64,000 nt of DNA from Haemophilus parainfluenzae ATCC 33392 (GCF_031191205.1 NZ_CP133470.1:1495501-1559500); one strand, 5' to 3'. Numbered from the stretch's first letter, positions 1-10,587 are shown. The notes: generated by a model from the sequence alone, not told the origin. Program-made: numbers and translations.

Positions 1-1764
1 AAGTTTAGCTTCGATAGCCGCTTTATCTTCCCCTTTCGCAGCTGTTTCTAAATCGCTTAATGCACTTTCAATTGCTGCACGATCTTCAGCTGGAACTTTA
101 TCACCCGCTTCTTCTAATTGTTTACGTGTGCTGTGTACAAGATGATCTGCTTGGTTGCGAGCTTGTACTAATTCTTCAAATTTACGGTCTGCTTCAGCGT
201 TTGCTTCTGCATCACGAACCATTTTTTGAATTTCTTCATCACTTAAACCTGAAGAGGCTTTGATGGTGATTTGTTGTTCTTTACCCGTACCTTTGTCTTT
301 CGCAGAAACGTGGATGATACCGTCAGCATCGATGTCGAAGGTCACTTCAATTTGTGGCATACCGCGTGGAGCTGGGTTGATGCCCTCAAGGTTGAACTGA
401 CCTAAAGATTTATTTGCTGATGCTTGTTTACGTTCACCTTGTAATACGTGAATCGTTACTGCACTTTGGTTATCTTCTGCTGTTGAGAACACTTGTGATT
501 TTTTAGTTGGAATCGTTGTGTTTTTCTCAATTAAGGTAGTCATCACACCACCCATTGTTTCGATACCTAAAGATAATGGTGTTACGTCTAACAACAATAC
601 ATCCGTTACATCACCTGCTAATACACCACCTTGAACTGCTGCACCAATAGCAACGGCTTCATCCGGGTTCACATCTTTACGAGGTGCTTTACCGAAGAAT
701 TCTTCTACTTTTTGTTGTACTAATGGCATACGGGTTTGACCGCCCACTAGGATAACATCATCAATTTGTGATGCACTTAAGCCAGCATCGTTTAATGCAA
801 CTTTTACAGGTTCAAGTGATTTCGCCACTAAATCTTCTACTAAAGATTCTAATTTAGCACGAGTTAATTTAATGTTTAAGTGTTTAGGACCTGTTGCATC
901 TGCAGTGATGTAAGGTAAGTTAACATCAGTTTGTTGTGCAGAAGAAAGTTCAATTTTTGCTTTTTCGCCAGCTTCTTTTAAACGTTGCATTGCAAGTGGG
1001 TCGTTACGTAAATCAACGCCTTGTTCTTTTTTGAACTCATCTACTAAGTAGTTGATTACACGGTTATCGAAGTCTTCACCACCTAAGTGAGTATCACCGT
1101 TGGTTGCTAATACTTCAAAGGTTTTTTCGCCACCCACTTCATCAATTTCGATGATAGATAAGTCGAATGTACCACCACCTAAGTCATATACGGCGATAGT
1201 TTTGTTGCCTTGACCTTTATCTAAACCGTAAGCTAATGCTGCTGCTGTTGGTTCGTTGATAATACGTTTGACTTCTAAGCCTGCGATACGACCAGCATCT
1301 TTTGTTGCTTGACGTTGAGCATCGTTAAAGTATGCAGGAACAGTGATTACCGCTTCAGTCACTGGCTCACCTAAAAAATCTTCCGCAGTTTTCTTCATTT
1401 TTTTCAATACTTCTGCAGAAATTTGTGGCGGTGCAAGTTTGTCACCTTTTACATTTACCCATGCATCACCATTGTCTGCTTTGGTGATTTCAAATGGCAT
1501 AATATCGATGTCACGTTTTACTTCAGCATCTTCAAAACGACGACCGATTAAACGTTTAATCGCGAACAATGTATTTTTCGGGTTGGTCACTGCTTGGCGT
1601 TTTGCCGGTTGACCCACTAAAATTTCGTTATCATTTGTATAAGCGATAATTGACGGGGTAGTACGATCGCCTTCTGCATTTTCAATTACACGTGGTTTAT
1701 CACCATCCATTACGGCGACACAAGAGTTTGTTGTACCTAAGTCAATACCAATAATTTTTCCCAT
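1..1764 (-). CDS. dnaK: Chaperone protein DnaK (Hsp70), 3' end outside the window
   Basis: ATP-dependent cytosolic Hsp70 chaperone that works with DnaJ and GrpE. The translation starts [18 protein letters not shown], the Hsp70 phosphate-1 signature, and continues through [12 protein letters not shown] and a substrate-binding domain with the [11 protein letters not shown] stretch. The frame is open for 588 codons and runs off base 1, so about 50 C-terminal residues are missing relative to the roughly 635 usual for DnaK. The start is fixed by an AGGAG element just upstream of the ATG at 1764. A sigma-32-type promoter precedes it. dnaJ would be expected beyond the left edge. Confidence 0.98.
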   Translation of the reverse strand, partial: MGKIIGIDLGTTNSCVAVMDGDKPRVIENAEGDRTTPSIIAYTNDNEILVGQPAKRQAVTNPKNTLFAIKRLIGRRFEDAEVKRDIDIMPFEITKADNGDAWVNVKGDKLAPPQISAEVLKKMKKTAEDFLGEPVTEAVITVPAYFNDAQRQATKDAGRIAGLEVKRIINEPTAAALAYGLDKGQGNKTIAVYDLGGGTFDLSIIEIDEVGGEKTFEVLATNGDTHLGGEDFDNRVINYLVDEFKKEQGVDLRNDPLAMQRLKEAGEKAKIELSSAQQTDVNLPYITADATGPKHLNIKLTRAKLESLVEDLVAKSLEPVKVALNDAGLSASQIDDVILVGGQTRMPLVQQKVEEFFGKAPRKDVNPDEAVAIGAAVQGGVLAGDVTDVLLLDVTPLSLGIETMGGVMTTLIEKNTTIPTKKSQVFSTAEDNQSAVTIHVLQGERKQASANKSLGQFNLEGINPAPRGMPQIEVTFDIDADGIIHVSAKDKGTGKEQQITIKASSGLSDEEIQKMVRDAEANAEADRKFEELVQARNQADHLVHSTRKQLEEAGDKVPAEDRAAIESALSDLETAAKGEDKAAIEAKL

Positions 1765-1816
1765 GTTGTTACTCCTAATTAAATTTTAAATTCGTTGTAA
1801 ATTGTTACGATGAATA

Positions 1817-1844
1817 AGATGTGGATACTTTTTCGCATTTCAAG
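1817..1844 (-). promoter_or_regulatory. Sigma-32 (heat-shock) promoter of dnaK
   Basis: Read on the minus strand, CTTGAA (1844-1839) is followed after 14 bases by CCACATCT (1824-1817). The RpoH consensus is CTTGAA, 13 to 17 bases, CCCCATNT. The element lies 53 bases upstream of the dnaK start, where a heat-shock promoter is expected. Confidence 0.8.
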
Positions 1845-2033
1845 AGATAATATTTAAAATTTTTTCTTCCTTTTAAAGTGCGGTCATTTCCGTTCTTGTT
1901 TTACAAAATAAGTCCGCAGGAATAAAGTTCAAGGGGAAAAATAAAATATTTTTGAAAAAATAAGAAAAAAATTTCATTTTATGATAAATTGCTGACAATT
2001 TTAGTCATCTATTAATTTAATAAAGGAATCAAA

Positions 2034-3533
2034 ATGAAAAAATCAGTCGTAGCATTAGGCGTAATTGTGGCACTTGGTGTGGTAGGTGTCGGTGGAGCTT
2101 GGTTTACTGGGGAAAAAGCACAAACTGAATATTTACGCCAAATTGAATTAGCAAACAAACAAGCTCAGGCTTTAGGCTTATCTGATTCATTTAAGGTTGT
2201 TTATCAAAATAAACAGTTTGAGCGCGGTTTCTTTACTTCTCAAGTGGAAGATGAAGTGGTCATATCTTTACCCAAAGAGGGGAAGGTATTTACTATTCCA
2301 TTTTCAACTAAGCTTTATCATGGTCCATTCCCACTCGATCAATTAACCAAATTTAATTTCATGCCAGCAATGTTTTCAGCACAAGGTGTGATTGGTAAAA
2401 ATGAAACCACCCAACCTTTATTTGATTTGCTTAAATCGGATAAACCTGTTCAATATCAAGCAACTACTGGCTATAACTTATCGACAAAAGGTAAAGTTGA
2501 ATTAGCGGGTGGAGAGCTAACTGATCCAGAGTCACCAGGAACGAAAGTCACTTGGTCAAATATCAATATGGGCTTTGATATCAATAAAGATCTCGCTGGC
2601 AAATATGATATGACCTTAAATGAAGTGAGTGCTACTGTCTTGCCAGAAGTGATGGAGGAGCAAGATGGCGAAGATATGCCTAAATCAATCACAATGAAAA
2701 TGAAAGGCATGAAAGTCGAAGGTTCATATAATCCAACTAAATGGGCTTACATTTATACGGGAAACAGCACTTCTTTAATTGACAGTTTTGAAATGGCTAC
2801 GCTCGATTATGCGGGAAAAGAGAGCACTGTAGTCCAAAAGGGTTTTAAAGCAAAATCTGATATTTCACTCGATGGTGATTTCGTGAGTGCCAAAAGTGAA
2901 AATACGGTAGACTCGATAGCTATTGATGGGAAAGATTTTGGTAAATTAACTTACAACGTTGAGTTAAACCATATTGAAGCAAATGCGATTAATGCATTGA
3001 TTGAAGCACTTTTTACTGTCTTCGAATCAATAAGTGATGAGGAAAATTCTTCTAATGAGGAAATGGTATCCGAAATTTTAAGCTCATGGGCTGAAAATCA
3101 TGGTATGGCTATTTTTAATAATCAACCTCAAATTAAACTAAACCCAATGTCAATTTCAAATAGCCAGGGTAAAGTCTCATTAGATTTAAATGTGGCGTTA
3201 GCGAAAGATCCGAAATTTGATTTAATGGCGGGGAGTTTATATAAACAATTTACGGATTTTGCGTTAAATATTCACGTAGATAAAGAAATGGTTGAAAAAA
3301 ATCTTGCACAATTTGTACCAGAAGAAGAGAGAGCTTTGATTAAAGCACAAATTGAAGAGCAAGCTAAACAAGCGGCAGCACAAAATATTGTGGTGAATAA
3401 TGATAAAAATGTGACGCTTAACTTAGTGCTTGAAAAGGGCGAACTCAAACTTAATGGTCAAGTGATTCCTGAAGAGCAAGTTCAAGGCGTGTTGTTTATG
3501 CTAATGATGGGAATGGCGGCACAGGGCCAGTAA
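2034..3533 (+). CDS. YdgA-like DUF945 family protein
   Basis: This 499-residue protein resembles E. coli YdgA (502 residues). Both begin with a short N-terminal hydrophobic segment (here residues 5-24) followed by a GGAWxTG sequence, then YQN and a HGPFPLxQL stretch near residues 95-105. The family is annotated DUF945. It is thought to be anchored in the inner membrane with a periplasmic body, and its biochemical role is not established. It is a single gene divergent from dnaK and ends at a hairpin terminator. The start ATG follows an AAAGGAA ribosome site. Confidence 0.85.
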   Translation: MKKSVVALGVIVALGVVGVGGAWFTGEKAQTEYLRQIELANKQAQALGLSDSFKVVYQNKQFERGFFTSQVEDEVVISLPKEGKVFTIPFSTKLYHGPFPLDQLTKFNFMPAMFSAQGVIGKNETTQPLFDLLKSDKPVQYQATTGYNLSTKGKVELAGGELTDPESPGTKVTWSNINMGFDINKDLAGKYDMTLNEVSATVLPEVMEEQDGEDMPKSITMKMKGMKVEGSYNPTKWAYIYTGNSTSLIDSFEMATLDYAGKESTVVQKGFKAKSDISLDGDFVSAKSENTVDSIAIDGKDFGKLTYNVELNHIEANAINALIEALFTVFESISDEENSSNEEMVSEILSSWAENHGMAIFNNQPQIKLNPMSISNSQGKVSLDLNVALAKDPKFDLMAGSLYKQFTDFALNIHVDKEMVEKNLAQFVPEEERALIKAQIEEQAKQAAAQNIVVNNDKNVTLNLVLEKGELKLNGQVIPEEQVQGVLFMLMMGMAAQGQ

Positions 3534-3556
3534 TTAACAACGAAATAATTAGAAAG

Positions 3557-3583
3557 GAGATAAAGTCATTTATCTCTTTTTTT
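3557..3583 (+). terminator. Rho-independent terminator after the ydgA-like gene
   Basis: GAGATAAA (3557-3564) pairs with TTTATCTC (3569-3576) around a 4-base loop, followed by a run of seven T. It lies between the convergent ydgA-like and mgsA genes. Confidence 0.75.
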
Positions 3584-3606
3584 ATTAGGTTGAGATTATT
3601 TGAGTT

Positions 3607-4065
3607 TTAATCTAAACGTGCCTTTAAATATCCGTCATAATCAGGGATATCAATATCAATTTCTTGATCGAACAAACTTGATGTTAAAAGGAAATCGGCC
3701 GTGCTTTGATTAATCGCTACCGGAATATTCCAAACGGTTGCAATACGCATTAAGGCTTTTACATCGGGATCATGGGGTGCTGCGTTCATCGGATCCCAAA
3801 AGAAAATCATCATATCAATTTTTTTCTCGGCAATCAGTCCGCCAAGTTGTTGATCGCCTCCCATCGGGCCACTTAATAGCGAGGCTATTTCAAGTCCCGT
3901 TTCTCTAGACAATAGATGGCCAGTTGTACCTGTTGCATAAAGTTGATGGGGAGCGAGAGCTTCTTTATGTTTCTTTACCCAATTGAGCAGATTTTGTTTG
4001 CAGCTATCATGTGCAACGAGCGCTATTCGTTTATGAGAAAAGATTGGGCGAGTTGTCGTGTTCAT
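3607..4065 (-). CDS. mgsA: Methylglyoxal synthase
   Basis: Converts dihydroxyacetone phosphate to methylglyoxal and phosphate, a bypass of lower glycolysis when phosphate is short. The 152-residue length matches the family. Recognisable parts are the N-terminal [10 protein letters not shown] segment, the phosphate-binding YATGTTG turn, [11 protein letters not shown] and the FFWDPM region. An AGAGGA ribosome site precedes the ATG at 4065. It is convergent with the ydgA-like gene and divergent from aceE. GloB, which clears the product of methylglyoxal detoxification, is encoded at 23356. Confidence 0.97.
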   Translation of the reverse strand: MNTTTRPIFSHKRIALVAHDSCKQNLLNWVKKHKEALAPHQLYATGTTGHLLSRETGLEIASLLSGPMGGDQQLGGLIAEKKIDMMIFFWDPMNAAPHDPDVKALMRIATVWNIPVAINQSTADFLLTSSLFDQEIDIDIPDYDGYLKARLD

Positions 4066-4372
4066 ATTTTGTCCTCTAAAAAGCTTAAAAGCATGCGAAC
4101 ACTTTAGATCAAAGCGGGTAAGGAATGCAATATATAAAGTATAGTTTAATTTAAGCTCAAAAATCCTTTAAAAATGACCGCACTTTTAGTGAAGAGTATT
4201 GCAATAACACGAAGAAATGCGTGAGAACAGTGAAAATCTACTATCTTTCTTGCAAAAAATCTTCTAAAATTTACAAGATTTGTTAAATGTTTGTAACATA
4301 GATTAACAAGCTTGATTTTCGTGTTTGGTCATAACCAAACTTCATTTTCACTCAGTAAAATAAGGAAAGACT
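4066..4372. other. Intergenic region between mgsA and aceE
   Basis: This 307-base AT-rich gap holds the divergent promoters of mgsA and the pyruvate dehydrogenase operon. It contains one uptake signal (4177-4185), a TTGTTAA/TTAACAA dyad (4280-4286 and 4303-4309) and the GTTTGGT dyad listed separately. I see no small gene in it. The TGTTAA-rich stretch resembles an ArcA-type site, but only loosely. Confidence 0.6.
4323..4340. promoter_or_regulatory. PdhR-like dyad upstream of aceE
   Basis: GTTTGGT (4323-4329) and ACCAAAC (4334-4340) form a perfect inverted repeat, 32 bases before the aceE start. The E. coli PdhR operator is TTGGT-N3-ACCAA. Here the spacer is four bases, so assignment to PdhR is tentative. 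Pyruvate-responsive control is the natural expectation for this operon. Confidence 0.45.
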
Positions 4373-7039
4373 ATGTCAGATACCTTAGTAAACGATATTG
4401 ACCCAATTGAAACACAGGATTGGTTGTCAGCTGTTGATTCATTAATTCGTGCAGAAGGCGCAGAGCGTGCGCATTACATCATCAATCAGGTGATTGATCA
4501 GGCACGTAATGGTGGTGTGAACATTGCAAAAGGTGGCGTAACAACCCCTTATGTTAATACCATCCCTGTTTCTGAACAGCCAGCATACCCAGGTGATAAA
4601 GCTATTGAACGTCGTATTCGTAGTGCTGTACGTTGGAATGCGATCATGGCGGTATTACGTGGCCAGAAAAAAGATCTTGAATTAGGTGGTCATATTTCAA
4701 CTTATCAATCTGCAGCAAGCATGTATGAAGTCTGTTTTAACCACTTCTTCAAAGCGGCGACTGATAAAAACGGCGGTGACTTAGTCTTCTTCCAAGGCCA
4801 CGCAGCACCTGGTATGTATGCTCGTGCATTTGTTGAAGGTCGTATTACTGAAGATCAAATGAATAATTTCCGTCAGGAATGTGAACCAGGTAAAGGTCTT
4901 TCTTCTTACCCACACCCGAAATTAATGCCTGAATTCTGGCAATTCTCCACAGTATCGATGGGTTTAGGGCCAGTAAATGCAATCCGTACTGCTCGTTTCT
5001 TAAAATACTTAGATAACCGTGGTTTAAAAGACACCAAAGATCAAAAAGTGTATGCTTTCCTTGGTGATGGTGAGATGGATGAAATCGAAGCGAAAGGTGA
5101 TTTAACCTTCGCAGCACGTGAAGGCTTAGATAACTTAATCTTCGTTGTAAGCTGTAACTTGCAACGTTTAGATGGTCCTGTAACGGGTAATGGTAAAATC
5201 GTTCAAGAATTAGAAGGTTTATTTGCTGGTGCTGGTTGGGAAGTGATCAAAGTCATGTGGGGCTCTAACTGGGACAAATTATTTGCCAAAGACACCTCAG
5301 GTAAGTTAACTCAATTGATGATGGAAGTGCTTGATGGCGACTATTTAACCTTCAAATCTAAAGATGGTGCTTATGTTCGTGAACACTTCTTTGGTCGTTA
5401 TCCAGAAACTGCAGCATTAGTAGCGGATATGACAGATGATGAAATCTGGGCATTAAGACGCGGTGGTCATGACTCAGAAAAACTTTATGCGGCATTCCAT
5501 AAAGCACAAACAGCAGGTAAACCTGTAGTAATCCTTGCACACATGGTTAAAGGTTATAAAATTCCTGAAGCAGAAAGTAAAAATACGGCTCACCAATCTA
5601 AAAAAATGTCGATCGAAAGTCTTAAATACTTCCGTGATCATTTCCACCTAGATATTAAAGATGAAGATATCCCTAACTATCCGTATATCACCTTCCCAGA
5701 AGGTTCGGAAGAGTACAATTATCTTCACGGCAGACGTAAAGCGTTAAACGGTTACTTACCAAAACGTTTACCAAAATTCACCACTGAATTTAAAGTGCCT
5801 GCTTTAGAAGAATTCGCCCCATTATTGGAAGCTCAAGCTCGTCCAATTTCAACTACAATGGCATTCGTACGTTTCTTAAATACGCTCTTGAAAGATAAAA
5901 ATATTGGTAAACAAATTGTACCAATTGTTGCTGACGAAGCACGTACTTTCGGTATGGAAGGTTTATTCCGTCAAATTGGTATTTACAACCCACATGGTCA
6001 AAACTATGTGCCTTCTGATCGTGACTTAGTGGCTTACTACCGTGAAGCAAAAGATGGTCAAGTATTACAAGAAGGGATCAATGAATTAGGTGCAGCATCA
6101 TCTTGGTTAGCGGCAGCGAACTCATATTCTGTTAATAACCTTCCGATGATTCCATTCTTCATCTACTACTCAATGTTTGGTTTCCAACGTGTGGGTGACT
6201 TAATGTGGGCAGCAGGTGACCAATTAGCACGTGGTTTCATGATCGGTGGTACTTCTGGCCGTACAACATTAAATGGTGAAGGTTTACAACACGAAGATGG
6301 TCACAGCCATATTCAATCTCTTGTTATTCCTAACTGTGTATCTTATGACCCAGCTTACGTTTATGAAGTGGCAGTTATCTTACAAGATGGTATCAACCGT
6401 ATGTACGGTGAAAAACAAGAAGATGTGTTCTACTACATCACCACATTAAACGAAACTTACGAACAACCAGCAATGCCAAAAGGTGCTGAAGAAGGCATTC
6501 GTAAAGGTCTTTATAAATTTGAAACCGTTGAAGCGAAAGGCAACAAAGGTCATGTTCAATTATTAGGTTCTGGTGCGATCTTCCGTCACGTTCGTGAAGC
6601 GGCACAAATCCTTGCAAATGAATATGGTGTAAGCTCAGATGTATATAGCGTGCCTTCATTCACTGAAGTGGCTCGTGAAGGTGCGGATGCAGTACGTTGG
6701 AATATGTTACACCCAACAGAAACACCACGCGTACCTTACATTGCACAAGTCATGAATGATGCACCGGCTGTTGCGGCAACTGACTACATGAAATTGTTCG
6801 CAGAACAAGTTCGTGCATTTATTCCTGCACAAAGCTATCACGTATTAGGTACTGATGGTTTCGGTCGTTCAGACAGCCGTGAAAACTTACGTGAACACTT
6901 CGAAGTGGATGCGCGTTATGTTGTGGTTGCTGCATTACATGAGCTTGCAAAACAAGGCAAATTTGATGCGAAAGTGGTGGCTGATGCTATCGCGAAATTT
7001 GGTTTAAAAACTGAAATTTTAAATCCGCTTTACGCTTAA
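4373..7039 (+). CDS. aceE: Pyruvate dehydrogenase E1 component (homodimeric type)
   Basis: Thiamine-diphosphate enzyme that decarboxylates pyruvate and acetylates the lipoyl groups of AceF. The 888 residues match the one-chain gammaproteobacterial E1 (887 in E. coli). The cofactor-binding stretch LGDGEMDEIEAKG (about residues 225-237) and the GGTSGRTTLNGEGLQHEDGHS region (about 624-644) are intact. It is the first gene of aceE-aceF-lpdA. The ATG follows a TAAGGAAAGACT ribosome site. No disruption is seen. Confidence 0.99.
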   Translation: MSDTLVNDIDPIETQDWLSAVDSLIRAEGAERAHYIINQVIDQARNGGVNIAKGGVTTPYVNTIPVSEQPAYPGDKAIERRIRSAVRWNAIMAVLRGQKKDLELGGHISTYQSAASMYEVCFNHFFKAATDKNGGDLVFFQGHAAPGMYARAFVEGRITEDQMNNFRQECEPGKGLSSYPHPKLMPEFWQFSTVSMGLGPVNAIRTARFLKYLDNRGLKDTKDQKVYAFLGDGEMDEIEAKGDLTFAAREGLDNLIFVVSCNLQRLDGPVTGNGKIVQELEGLFAGAGWEVIKVMWGSNWDKLFAKDTSGKLTQLMMEVLDGDYLTFKSKDGAYVREHFFGRYPETAALVADMTDDEIWALRRGGHDSEKLYAAFHKAQTAGKPVVILAHMVKGYKIPEAESKNTAHQSKKMSIESLKYFRDHFHLDIKDEDIPNYPYITFPEGSEEYNYLHGRRKALNGYLPKRLPKFTTEFKVPALEEFAPLLEAQARPISTTMAFVRFLNTLLKDKNIGKQIVPIVADEARTFGMEGLFRQIGIYNPHGQNYVPSDRDLVAYYREAKDGQVLQEGINELGAASSWLAAANSYSVNNLPMIPFFIYYSMFGFQRVGDLMWAAGDQLARGFMIGGTSGRTTLNGEGLQHEDGHSHIQSLVIPNCVSYDPAYVYEVAVILQDGINRMYGEKQEDVFYYITTLNETYEQPAMPKGAEEGIRKGLYKFETVEAKGNKGHVQLLGSGAIFRHVREAAQILANEYGVSSDVYSVPSFTEVAREGADAVRWNMLHPTETPRVPYIAQVMNDAPAVAATDYMKLFAEQVRAFIPAQSYHVLGTDGFGRSDSRENLREHFEVDARYVVVAALHELAKQGKFDAKVVADAIAKFGLKTEILNPLYA

Positions 7040-7048
7040 TAAACAATA

Positions 7049-7072
7049 TCCTGTGCGCTAAAACGCACAGGA
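7049..7072 (+). other. Intercistronic hairpin between aceE and aceF
   Basis: TCCTGTGCG (7049-7057) pairs perfectly with CGCACAGGA (7064-7072) around a 6-base loop. No T run follows, so it is not a typical terminator. It is followed by an uptake signal at 7086. A role in mRNA processing or stability is possible. Confidence 0.6.
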
Positions 7073-7128
7073 GCATCTACAAATAAAGTGCGGTTGATTT
7101 TAACTGCGTTTTTTAAAGGTAAGATAAC

Positions 7129-9021
7129 ATGTCAAAACAAATTCAAATTCCTGATATCGGTAGTGATGAAGTTACCGTAACAGAAGTGATGGTGAAAGTA
7201 GGTGATACCATTACCGCTGATCAAAGTATTATCAATGTTGAAGGTGATAAAGCTTCAATGGAAGTCCCTGCACCAGAAGCCGGTGTGGTAAAAGAAGTAT
7301 TAGTAAAAGTGGGTGATAAAGTCACAACTGGCACACCAATGCTTGTATTAGAGTCAGCGGATGCGGCAGCGCCTGCTCCAGCCGCAGCAGCACCTGCACC
7401 GGCAGCCGCACCAGCAGCTGCAAGTGTAGTTGAAGTCAATGTGCCAGATATCGGTTCAGACGAAGTAAACGTGACTGATATTATGGTGAAAGTAGGCGAT
7501 AGCGTTGAAGTTGACCAATCAATCATCAATGTTGAAGGTGATAAAGCGTCAATGGAAGTTCCTGCTCCAGTTGCTGGCGTAGTTAAAGAAATTTTAATCA
7601 ACGTGGGCGATAAAGTTGTTACAGGCAAATTAATCATGAAATTTGAAGTGGCAGGTGCCGCACCAGCCGCAGCGCCAGTTCAACAGGCTGCAGCACCTGC
7701 ACCAACAGCTTCAGCCATTAAAGAAGTGAACGTACCTGATATTGGTGGTGATGAAGTTAACGTAACTGAAATCATGGTTGCAGTTGGCGACAGCGTTTCT
7801 GAAGAGCAATCTTTAATCACCGTTGAAGGCGATAAAGCCTCAATGGAAGTGCCAGCTCCGTTTGCGGGTGTGGTAAAAGAAATTTTAGTGAAATCAGGTG
7901 ATAAAGTTTCAACTGGTTCATTAATTATGAAATTTGAAGTGGCGGGTGCAGCACCTGCTCCAGCAGCGGCTCCAGCGGCAGCAGCTCCTGCTCCTCAAGC
8001 AACACCTGCAGCAGCGCCAGTAGCACAATCAGGTAATGTATCTGGCTTAAGCCAAGAACAAGTTGTCGCAAGCGCAGGCTATGCACATGCAACTCCAGTG
8101 ATTCGTCGTTTAGCGCGTGAATACGGTATTAACCTTGATCGCGTAAAAGGTACGGGTCGTAAAGGTCGCGTAGTAAAAGAAGATATCCAAGCTTACGTGA
8201 AAACCGCTGTTAAAGCGTTTGAAACAGGCACTGTATCTTCTGCAGCAGCGGGTAATGCTGTGGCAAACGGTGCTGGCTTAGGTTTATTACCATGGCCGAA
8301 AGTTGACTTCAGCAAATTTGGTGAAGTGGAAGAAGTTGAATTAAGCCGTATCAACAAAATCTCTGGTGCAAACTTACATCGTAACTGGGTAATGATTCCA
8401 CATGTTACTCACTTCGATCGCACAGATATCACAGATTTAGAAGCATTCCGTAAAGAACAGAACAAGATTGTTGAAAAACAAAAATTGGATGTGAAAATTA
8501 CACCAGTTGTGTTCATTATGAAAGCAGTAGCGAAAGCATTAGAAGCGTTCCCACGTTTCAATAGCTCTATTTCTGAAGACGGTCAAAAGTTAACACTTAA
8601 AAAATACATCAACATTGGCGTAGCGGTAGATACACCAAACGGTCTTGTTGTACCTGTATTTAAAAATGTGAACAAAAAAGGTATTATCGAACTCTCTCGT
8701 GAATTAATGGAAGTCTCCAAAAAAGCACGTGACGGTAAACTTTCAGGTTCAGATATGCAAGGTGGTTGTTTCACCATTTCAAGTTTAGGTGGTATTGGTA
8801 CCACTCACTTTACGCCAATCGTAAATGCACCTGAAGTGGCAATCTTAGGTGTGTCTAAATCAGAAATGCAACCGGTTTGGAATGGTAAAGAATTTGAGCC
8901 ACGCTTAATGCTTCCATTATCATTATCTTTCGACCACCGTGTGATCGATGGTGCTGATGGTGCTCGTTTCTTAAGCTATATCAATGGCGTATTAGCTGAC
9001 TTACGTCGCTTAGTGATGTAA
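7129..9021 (+). CDS. aceF: Pyruvate dehydrogenase E2, dihydrolipoamide acetyltransferase with three lipoyl domains
   Basis: Core of the pyruvate dehydrogenase complex, transferring acetyl from lipoate to CoA. Three lipoyl domains follow one another, each with a [11 protein letters not shown] lipoylation loop (lysines 41, 139 and 236), separated by Ala/Pro-rich flexible linkers. A peripheral-subunit-binding domain (about 320-358) and the acyltransferase domain follow, with the catalytic [10 protein letters not shown] motif at residues 602-611. At 630 residues it has the same layout as E. coli AceF. As I recall, H. influenzae Rd has a shorter two-domain form. The three domains are also long imperfect DNA repeats. 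Confidence 0.98.
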   Translation: MSKQIQIPDIGSDEVTVTEVMVKVGDTITADQSIINVEGDKASMEVPAPEAGVVKEVLVKVGDKVTTGTPMLVLESADAAAPAPAAAAPAPAAAPAAASVVEVNVPDIGSDEVNVTDIMVKVGDSVEVDQSIINVEGDKASMEVPAPVAGVVKEILINVGDKVVTGKLIMKFEVAGAAPAAAPVQQAAAPAPTASAIKEVNVPDIGGDEVNVTEIMVAVGDSVSEEQSLITVEGDKASMEVPAPFAGVVKEILVKSGDKVSTGSLIMKFEVAGAAPAPAAAPAAAAPAPQATPAAAPVAQSGNVSGLSQEQVVASAGYAHATPVIRRLAREYGINLDRVKGTGRKGRVVKEDIQAYVKTAVKAFETGTVSSAAAGNAVANGAGLGLLPWPKVDFSKFGEVEEVELSRINKISGANLHRNWVMIPHVTHFDRTDITDLEAFRKEQNKIVEKQKLDVKITPVVFIMKAVAKALEAFPRFNSSISEDGQKLTLKKYINIGVAVDTPNGLVVPVFKNVNKKGIIELSRELMEVSKKARDGKLSGSDMQGGCFTISSLGGIGTTHFTPIVNAPEVAILGVSKSEMQPVWNGKEFEPRLMLPLSLSFDHRVIDGADGARFLSYINGVLADLRRLVM

Positions 9022-9030
9022 TTAACATGG

Positions 9031-9060
9031 TAAGATGTGAGTGATTAGGCTCACATCTTA
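9031..9060 (+). other. Intercistronic hairpin between aceF and lpdA
   Basis: TAAGATGTGAG (9031-9041) pairs perfectly with CTCACATCTTA (9050-9060) around an 8-base loop. No T run follows. It sits 9 bases after the aceF stop and 52 bases before lpdA, so it could protect the aceEF message or mark a processing site. Confidence 0.65.
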
Positions 9061-9112
9061 CAGAAAGGACCGCAAGTGCGGTCAAAAATTTGAACGTTTT
9101 TACGAGGTAAAA

Positions 9113-10537
9113 ATGAGTAAAGAAATTAAAACCCAAGTTGTGGTACTTGGTGCTGGTCCTGCAGGTTATTCAGCGGCATTCCGTTGTGCGGACTTAGGTT
9201 TAGAAACAGTACTTGTTGAACGTTATTCAACATTAGGTGGGGTATGTTTAAACGTAGGTTGTATCCCTTCTAAAGCATTACTTCACGTTGCTAAAGTAAT
9301 TGAAGAAGCAAAACACGCAAGCAAAAATGGTGTGTATTTCGCTGAGCCTCGCATTGATTTAGATGAAGTGCGCGCAGGTAAAGAAGCGGTTGTGGCTAAA
9401 TTAACAGGCGGCCTTGCAGGCATGGCTAAACAACGTAAAGTCACCGTTGTTGAAGGTTTAGCGGCGTTTACCGATCCACATACATTAGTAGCACGTGATC
9501 GTGATGGTAAACCAACCACTATTAAATTTGATAATGCAATTATCGCAGCAGGTTCTCGTCCAATTCAATTACCATTTATTCCACATGAAGATCCGCGTGT
9601 TTGGGATTCAACAGATGCACTTAAATTGAAAGAAGTGCCGAAAAAACTGTTAATCATGGGCGGTGGTATCATTGGTTTAGAGATGGGTACCGTATATCAT
9701 GCATTAGGTTCTGAAGTTGAAGTGGTTGAAATGTTTGATCAAGTGATTCCAGCAGCAGATAAAGATGTTGTTGCAATCTACACCAAACAAGTTGAGAAAA
9801 AATTCAAGTTAATGCTTGAAACTAAAGTGACAGCAGTTGAAGCAAAAGACGATGGTATCTATGTTTCAATGGAAGGCAAAGCATGTAACGATACTAAACG
9901 TTATGATGCAGTGTTAGTGGCAATCGGTCGTACACCAAACGGTAAATTGATCGATGCAGGTAAAGCAGGCGTTGAAGTGGATGAGCGTGGTTTCATTCAT
10001 GTTGATAAACAAATGCGTACCAATGTGCCTCATATCTTTGCAATCGGTGATATCGTTGGTCAACCAATGTTAGCCCACAAAGGTGTTCACGAAGGCCACG
10101 TTGCGGCAGAAGTGATTGCAGGACAAAAACATTACTTCGATCCAAAAGTTATTCCTTCTATTGCGTATACTGAACCAGAAGTAGCTTGGGTAGGTAAAAC
10201 TGAGAAAGAGTGTAAACAAGAAGGTTTAAACTACGAAGTTGCGAAATTCCCTTGGGCAGCTTCTGGTCGTGCGATTGCATCTGAATGTGCAGAAGGTATG
10301 ACCAAATTAATCTTTGATAAAGATACTCACCGTATACTTGGTGGGGCTATCGTGGGGGCTAACGGTGGTGAATTATTAGGTGAAATCGGTCTTGCGATTG
10401 AAATGGGTTGTGATGCGGAAGATATCGCATTAACGATTCATGCTCACCCAACACTTCATGAGTCTGTGGGTCTTGCGGCTGAAGTATTTGAAGGTTCAAT
10501 TACCGATCTTCCAAATGCAAAAGCGAAGAAAAAATAA
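9113..10537 (+). CDS. lpdA: Dihydrolipoyl dehydrogenase (E3)
   Basis: FAD flavoprotein that reoxidises the lipoyl groups of the pyruvate and 2-oxoglutarate dehydrogenase complexes with NAD+. The FAD-binding GAGPAGYSAAFRCADLG segment is followed by the redox-active disulfide motif GGVCLNVGCIPSK, the NAD-binding GGGIIGLEMG segment and the C-terminal HAHPTLHES active-site histidine region. The ATG at 9113 after an ACGAGGT ribosome site gives 474 residues. An upstream in-frame GTG at 9041 would add 24 residues encoded by the hairpin and uptake signal, so I reject it. Confidence 0.98.
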   Translation: MSKEIKTQVVVLGAGPAGYSAAFRCADLGLETVLVERYSTLGGVCLNVGCIPSKALLHVAKVIEEAKHASKNGVYFAEPRIDLDEVRAGKEAVVAKLTGGLAGMAKQRKVTVVEGLAAFTDPHTLVARDRDGKPTTIKFDNAIIAAGSRPIQLPFIPHEDPRVWDSTDALKLKEVPKKLLIMGGGIIGLEMGTVYHALGSEVEVVEMFDQVIPAADKDVVAIYTKQVEKKFKLMLETKVTAVEAKDDGIYVSMEGKACNDTKRYDAVLVAIGRTPNGKLIDAGKAGVEVDERGFIHVDKQMRTNVPHIFAIGDIVGQPMLAHKGVHEGHVAAEVIAGQKHYFDPKVIPSIAYTEPEVAWVGKTEKECKQEGLNYEVAKFPWAASGRAIASECAEGMTKLIFDKDTHRILGGAIVGANGGELLGEIGLAIEMGCDAEDIALTIHAHPTLHESVGLAAEVFEGSITDLPNAKAKKK

Positions 10538-10554
10538 TCGATTTTAATCCTTTT

Positions 10555-10587
10555 AAGGGCTGCTCATTGAGTAGCCCTTATTTTTTT
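10555..10587 (+). terminator. Terminator of the aceE-aceF-lpdA operon
   Basis: AAGGGCTGCTC (10555-10565) pairs with GAGTAGCCCTT (10569-10579), with one G-T wobble and a 3-base loop, followed by a run of T. Confidence 0.85.

Noticed and set aside
1343..1612. 89-codon plus-strand open frame inside dnaK
   Set aside because: It is an antisense shadow of conserved dnaK coding sequence.
7221..7637. 138-codon minus-strand open frame opposite aceF
   Set aside because: It is the mirror of the GC-rich, repetitive lipoyl-domain coding sequence; the antisense protein has no family resemblance and no ribosome site.
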